This document shows, piece after piece, positions 62,994-64,000 of a stretch of 64,000 nucleotides of DNA (position 1 is its first letter; each line of letters begins with the position of its first letter). The stretch comes from Pyxicephalus adspersus. Lineage: Eukaryota > Chordata > Amphibia > Anura > Pyxicephalidae. The translations under genes and the position numbers were made by a program. Below the pieces are notes generated by a model. It was not told where the DNA came from, made no database searches, and saw only the letters and a program-made list of their open reading frames with translations. The stretch lies in the NCBI RefSeq assembly GCF_032062135.1, contig NC_092861.1, positions 120,515,551 through 120,579,550 of the forward strand. Direction: 5' to 3'.

Positions 62994-64000
62994 ACAAACA
63001 CTTTGACATAGTAAATATATAAATATATATATAAATATATGTAGAATGAACAGAGGAAATCAAAGACATTGCCATTTCCACTTACCTGCTGATGGAATGC
63101 AACGGTAGGAGCATTCCTTTTACTGGGTAGAATCAAGAATCTAAAGGTTTCTTACCCACGGGGGCATCATGTTGAACCAGGCATGGATGCAGGGACATCT
63201 TTGCAAATGTACCTAAAACAGTGTACTATAAATGTTTGACTACTTTTATTTTTTGAAATGACTAATCTGAATGCTACTTGGGCCTTTTTTTTTTGTTAAA
63301 ATGTATAGATGCCGGAATTACTAGTAACTATTATTTCATTGTTTTTGCTGTTGTGATGGAGAGGGTTGAGTGCCTGGAAGAAAAAGAAATATCACCATCT
63401 GATATCCAAAACTAGAGTGTCCAGATGGCAAAAGGGTCCAAGTAGGTTGTCAATGAGACATGCATTGGTTTCAGAATTAAAAAAAACTATTCCACTTGTG
63501 TCCAGGGTAATTTATCCTGCCATGTCCTTTTAGTTTATTGTGTGGACACGAAATAGTTAACAGCAGCCAAAAAAGTAGCCTTCTCCTCTCCAACTAATTG
63601 TTTGCATTGTAATTAGCATGTGTTCCTCACCATCCTAAACCACAAAACTACAAAGAGTCTATCCCATTGTGCTTTGCCTATTTAACATCTTCACCATATG
63701 GTACAAGAATCCCTATTCTGGTCAGGCCAAAATGTTTGTCCTTGCTCTCATTTAGGCCATCTCCAGAATAATCTGTGCAGGAGTCTGCTGGTCACTTCCC
63801 ACCCATAACTATTGTCATGTTTTGGAATGTTCTGTGCTATGTGTAATTGTTGTGCATGGATGAAAAGTATTTGTGTATGCATTAGCCTAGTGATAACCCT
63901 TCTACTAATGTTGATTGAATGTGAAAGACATGGGTGTGTTTTTTTTTTAATTTTAAGTTTTACATTTTAAATATTTTGTTTTTTAATGAATATTGGCTTG
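62994..64000 (+). other. SLC8A1: SLC8A1 3' untranslated region (5' part)
   Basis: Sequence after the TAA stop, AT-rich, with an AT repeat at 63015-63042 and several ATTTA strings. I find no AATAAA to the window end; ATTAAA at 63476-63481 is the only common variant polyadenylation signal seen and lacks an obvious supporting context. NCX1 3'UTRs are long, so the transcript probably continues past 64000. Confidence 0.75.

Larger units (their letters stand above)
1..64000 (+). other. SLC8A1: SLC8A1 (NCX1) gene, 3' portion
   Basis: Ten coding exons on the + strand, each bounded by AG and GT, join in frame into the C-terminal 370 residues of the Na+/Ca2+ exchanger NCX1 (A-C-D-E-F form; the full protein is about 970 residues). 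Lengths of the joined exons from the first full codon of A sum to 1113 bases including the stop, which confirms the phases. NCX1 exchanges three Na+ for one Ca2+ across the plasma membrane and is the main Ca2+ extruder of heart muscle. Identity as paralogue 1 rests on the full A, B, C, D, E, F cassette set and on near-identity of exons 9 to 12 to mammalian NCX1 as I recall it. Exon 2, with the N-terminal membrane half and the first Ca2+-binding domain, is not in the window. Confidence 0.97.

Overview
The window is a stretch of vertebrate nuclear DNA, AT-rich and dominated by introns. It carries the 3' part of one gene on the + strand, SLC8A1, which encodes the plasma-membrane Na+/Ca2+ exchanger NCX1. 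I place it in a frog-like amphibian with moderate confidence. The protein is clearly vertebrate NCX1 but differs from the mammalian protein as I remember it. The introns also hold short inverted-repeat DNA transposons, a Tc1 relic and an L1 relic of the kinds common in anuran genomes. No bacterial, plasmid or complete viral feature is present, and almost every long open frame is a chance frame or lies inside a repeat.

Gene layout (mammalian exon naming). Positions 1-15484 are the end of the large intron after exon 2, which lies upstream of the window. Mutually exclusive exons A (15485-15591) and B (16010-16113) come next. They are followed by the cassette exons C (20995-21015, 21 bp), D (23631-23648, 18 bp), E (23743-23757, 15 bp) and F (28627-28695, 69 bp). 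Constitutive exons 9 (38126-38256), 10 (45498-45597), 11 (51742-52017) and 12 (62617-62993) close the reading frame with a TAA stop, and 3'UTR runs to the window end. With A-C-D-E-F joined, every junction keeps frame and gives 370 residues: most of the second Ca2+-binding domain, the end of the large cytoplasmic loop, and the C-terminal membrane half with the alpha-2 ion-binding repeat.

The exon phases form a splicing logic. A and B have the same phases but lengths not divisible by three. C, D, E and F are all phase-1 multiples of three. Joining A to B, or skipping both, reaches a stop codon within a few codons whichever exon follows. TGCATG (RBFOX-type) motifs flank the cassette exons, and a long pyrimidine tract precedes exon A.

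The introns hold recognisable mobile-element remains: a pogo/Tigger-like MITE (2576-2849), a hAT MITE with 8-bp target duplication (4092-4777), an L1 ORF2 fragment (about 16840-18250), two copies of one 'GGCTACGTACACAC' MITE (about 26394-26646 and 57046-57360), a long inverted-repeat element with a decayed hammerhead-ribozyme-like core at its centre (40089-40577), a TTAA-flanked MITE (53026-53433), an inverted-repeat element (53733-53948), a minus-strand Tc1 transposase relic (about 61020-62155) and a palindromic MITE just before the last exon (62297-62500). An unexplained exon-like frame encoding a membrane segment plus a short charged tail sits at 60753-60909.
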